NCBI RefSeq assembly: GCF_013368755.1
Contig: NC_049565.1
Coordinates: 3,534,001-3,598,000 of the forward strand
From: Talaromyces rugulosus
Lineage: Eukaryota > Ascomycota > Eurotiomycetes > Eurotiales > Trichocomaceae
DNA length: 64,000 bases
Reading direction: 5' to 3'
The stretch's first letter is position 1. Every line of letters starts with the position of its first letter. Position numbers and translations under genes: made by a program. Of the stretch, positions 60,988-64,000 are shown in pieces. Below the pieces are notes generated by a model. It was not told the origin of the DNA and made no database searches. It was given only the letters and a program-made list of their open reading frames with translations.

Positions 60988-63900
60988 ATAGTAGTAGTAG
61001 TAGTAGATTTCATTAACCTGATGTAGCTAGCTTCTGTACTATCGCCGCTATGCAGGGTTGAGGCCCTAATCCGGTAGGGCATAGGTAAGAATAAGGGTGG
61101 CACAGCCACTCATGGCGCAGCCTAGGGTGCGTCACTGGAACAGAATATAATGCTAAGCCGGTATGTGCGGTAAACAGTGCAAATAACACAAATAATACAA
61201 ACAAACAAATAAAATCTCGCGCTTCGCGATCTCGCTGGCTCTTTACAGTTCCCTCTTCTACTTCTTTCTCCCACTGCAGCCTGCACCAGGGCCTGCTTTG
61301 CCGCGCATCTGTGGCTACCCTTAGTGATAAGCTCAATCTTAATCACATCCTTATGGCTGTTGTTTCTCTCCCCAATCTTGTTTCCTGGCGTGCTGCCCGC
61401 TGCAACAGCTGCGAGGCGCTTTAATAGCGCTGACGTGCCCCGGCCGTTCTCCCACTCTCCTGGACCACTAGACCTTGTTTGTTTCCTCGCTCCCTATTCC
61501 TAATTAGGTTAGAATGATATGCTGGTCTTTACTGGCCCTGGCGCCTATCTGGCGCGCTAGTGCTTGCGTGTTCGTCCTACGTGTTAGACCACGCTCAGTA
61601 TTCTGATTAGTTGGCTTCAGTCTTAGCGTCGGCCTTCTCTTAATCTGCGTTATCTGTTGCTTGTAGATTGACAGCCCGGAACTGGTCTAGGATACTGATA
61701 TTGAGTATAAACTGTGCAACAGCAACTGCCGCGCCTTTCTTAGTCATGATTTTGTCGAATCCAGCAGCGCGTTTGACGCCCTGAATCTTCTTGAACATGT
61801 GGTCTCTATCGTCAATAAACTACAGGTAGTCTATGATGATATAGCGCACGGTCTGTTCCCTGAGATTATATGGACATAACGGTAAGTCCTGGCGGTTGAT
61901 TCGCTAGAGGTAGTAATTCAAAGCTATTTTTTGGGTGCGTAATTGTATTAGAATTGATGCTGTGGCCTTACAGAGACCTCTCTAATAGCGCAGGGCTTTC
62001 TTGGTAAGTGTGTTGATTAGGTGCCTTATAGGTGCCGTGATCGTACCCTTCTCCCAGTCCTTCTTCCAGGTGTCTTTGGTGGACTAGTAAATTTAGTACT
62101 TACCTGCTGCGGCAAGCCAATATTGTCGATTAGTGTTGACTCTTATGCCTTTTCTAGGCCAGTTGATAATTGTTTCAGGCTGCCTTGCAGCTGTCTGAGC
62201 TGCTTGTTTGATGGCTCTGTCAACAGCTTTGTTCCCTAGAATGTCTATATAGGCTAGAATCCACTGTAAGGTAACAGGGATTCCTTCTTTAGTGTATTTG
62301 TTCAGCAGGCTCTAGCAGGATCTTATAAAGATCTGCCCAGAGACCATGCGGGGGTTAAGAAGCGTCTTAAGAGCGGCCTGGCTATTGGATAGTATGACTA
62401 TCTCTGCTTGCTTGACTTGGTCTTCCTAATCTGATAAGTCCCTATATTACAGCGCTGCCTGCAGTATGAATTCGAGGCTACAGACTTCTTCGATATACAC
62501 TGTAGAAGTGCCTTCAATATCTAGGTATTCGGTTCTTTACTTTTTTGCTTATAAGCTCACCATAGAAGTAGCAATCTAGCCTTAAAAGCTATTGCCATCC
62601 ATATAGAGTATAAGTAGTTTATTAGTAAGTTTATATAGCATAACATTGTACAGACAAATCGCCTCCTCTTTCTCTTCAATAATAACATTAAAAAGTGCAT
62701 GTCAGGATGTCTAGATAAATACTTCTTAGCTCTCCTATTAACTTTAGGAAGTTACCAGAGGAGCCTCAAGGCATCTGCCTTTCTTCTAGGCATACACTTC
62801 CATAAGAGTAAAGCCCCTAAGTTGAATTTCCACCTCTAGACACTATACCCAAAGGTAGGTCAGCATAGTGTGAATGGGCCCCATATAAATTCTTAAAGCG
62901 GTTTCCTTAGCCAGCTGTTCTATCTAAAGCCTTATAGAAAGTAGATGCAGTTCTATATTAAGTGTTTCAATAGCTGTAATACTAAAAGTACCATTAATCA
63001 GAACTGCTGCCCGCTTCTAGATTACCGCGAATTCTCATACAGTCTTATTAACTTCTTTCTTTGTAAATACGCCTGGTTGAAACCATACCACCACTCTATA
63101 AAGCATCTATAGAATCATAATTGCTTAGTAGATTCATTATATATAGCTTAGTACCACTCCCTATATAAAGTCTAAAAGGCCTTATAGTGTATACAGACTA
63201 ATACTAGCTTTGGCAAGCGCTTTAGCGCGGTGGGCTTCAAACATTAGGCTCAGGTCTAATCAAAAACCGAGATATCACTCTATTTCGCGGGAGGCATTAA
63301 TAACCATGCTGTTAGGCAGGATAATCGGCGTGTAATAAAGCTCTATAGAGCTGTGGGGATTAATAAAGTATACTAATTTATATTTCTTAGTGTTGAAAAT
63401 AGAAGCATGCTTTTTAGCCTACTTATTGGCTTTGTTGCAGGCCCAATTAAGTCTCTGAACATTGGCCTATTCTAAGGCCCCTGTGGTTATAAAGCTGACA
63501 TTGTCAACCCAGCCACTGGTGGTAATTCCTTCAGTGGGTTTGGTATAGTTACTAAGTAAATCAGCGTTATAGATAAAATATAGAATTGGTGAGATTAGGC
63601 TTTTTTATAGAATGTTAGTAGCTATTGAGATACGCTCTGACATGTCCTTAGACATATAGATTTATATAGTGTATCTGCTAAAGAAGGCCTAGATCTATAG
63701 AATATAATACCCCAGTTACTTCCTGCATAGATTATATAGTAATCAATTATAGTGTATATTATTGTATACGCCTACCACATCTAAAAGAAGCATAGACACT
63801 ATCAACAGTCTTTATCCCTAGGCTTTCTGAATCCGTTTAATCACCAATTAAATCATATAGTCAGTAGAAACACCTTTACAGCCGCCTAGATACGTAGAGA

Positions 63901-64000
63901 AGAGTAGACTATAGGTCTTAATTACATAGCTAAGACACTTTGCAATAATTGACTCCAGGATCTTTCTAAGTGTGTTGAGTAGTGTCATTAGTCTATATAT
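60988..64000 (-). pseudogene. Second Tad1-like LINE family, ORF2 C-terminal part, degraded
   Basis: On the minus strand a (CTA)n tail (60,988-61,006) ends about 650 bp of 3' UTR. Upstream the translation shows an RNase H relic (YMDGN; ILSNSQAAL; ILGNKAVDRAIKQAA) at about 62,100-62,620. A reverse transcriptase is at about 63,200-64,000 (LLNTLRKILESIIAKCLSYV; SMLLLDV; the catalytic motif reads WVDN where [YW]xDD is expected). Many stops are RIP-type, though milder than in the other relics. It is clearly a different family from copies 1-3. It continues past the window edge. Short plus-strand frames here are shadows. Confidence 0.8.

Overview
This window looks like a transposon-dense block from a filamentous ascomycete (Pezizomycotina). 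The reasons are chromodomain-bearing Ty3/gypsy retrotransposons, Tad1-type LINEs with an endonuclease, reverse transcriptase and RNase H, a Fot1/pogo-type DNA transposon, and older copies carrying dense C-to-T and G-to-A changes mainly at CpA/TpG, the signature of repeat-induced point mutation (RIP). I cannot name the species. About 95% of the window is transposon or transposon relic. Only one plausible host gene is seen, a small secreted protein at 39,895-40,275.

Layout, left to right: 1-1,307 is the 5' end of a minus-strand gypsy element inserted in a RIP-degraded LINE (1,308-5,514). Next come a degraded gypsy integrase piece (5,515-6,040), a degraded Fot1/pogo element (6,043-7,298), and a second degraded LINE, called L-b (7,299-18,540), which is interrupted by an intact gypsy element (9,960-17,740). 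A broken LTR (18,541-18,700) abuts intact LINE copy 1 (18,717-25,000). From 25,001 to 36,334 lies a degraded second gypsy family, carrying a RIPed LTR (25,699-26,355) and a second intact gypsy element (27,545-35,325). Unassigned sequence follows, then the RIPed 3' end of an older relative of the intact gypsy family (about 38,155-39,080), then the single-gene island (39,130-40,650). Minus-strand intact LINE copy 2 is at 41,807-48,093. The other part of L-b is at 48,497-51,305, the other part of the broken LTR at 51,306-51,815, and LINE copy 3 at 51,816-58,480; the middle of copy 3 is full of small indels. The right end holds a LINE relic (59,018-60,987) and a different minus-strand LINE family (60,988-64,000).

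Two age classes sit side by side. Three gypsy copies and three LINE copies are almost unmutated, with open frames and identical-looking LTRs. The older copies are saturated with RIP-like changes, yet their outermost 50-100 bp are nearly spared.

The most striking structural result is that the LTR pieces at 18,541-18,700 and 51,306-51,815 are two parts of one 657-bp LTR. Their outer flanks share the target duplication ATACC and their inner edges share a 13-bp duplication around the LINE. The interval between LINE copies 1 and 3 (about 27 kb) is therefore inverted relative to the ancestral order, either by recombination between inverted LINEs or by misassembly. The most interesting coding result is an intact antisense gene near the 3' end of each gypsy element. 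It encodes a 184-aa Cys-rich plus coiled-coil protein, has its own TATA-like box, and left a RIPed trace in an older related element.
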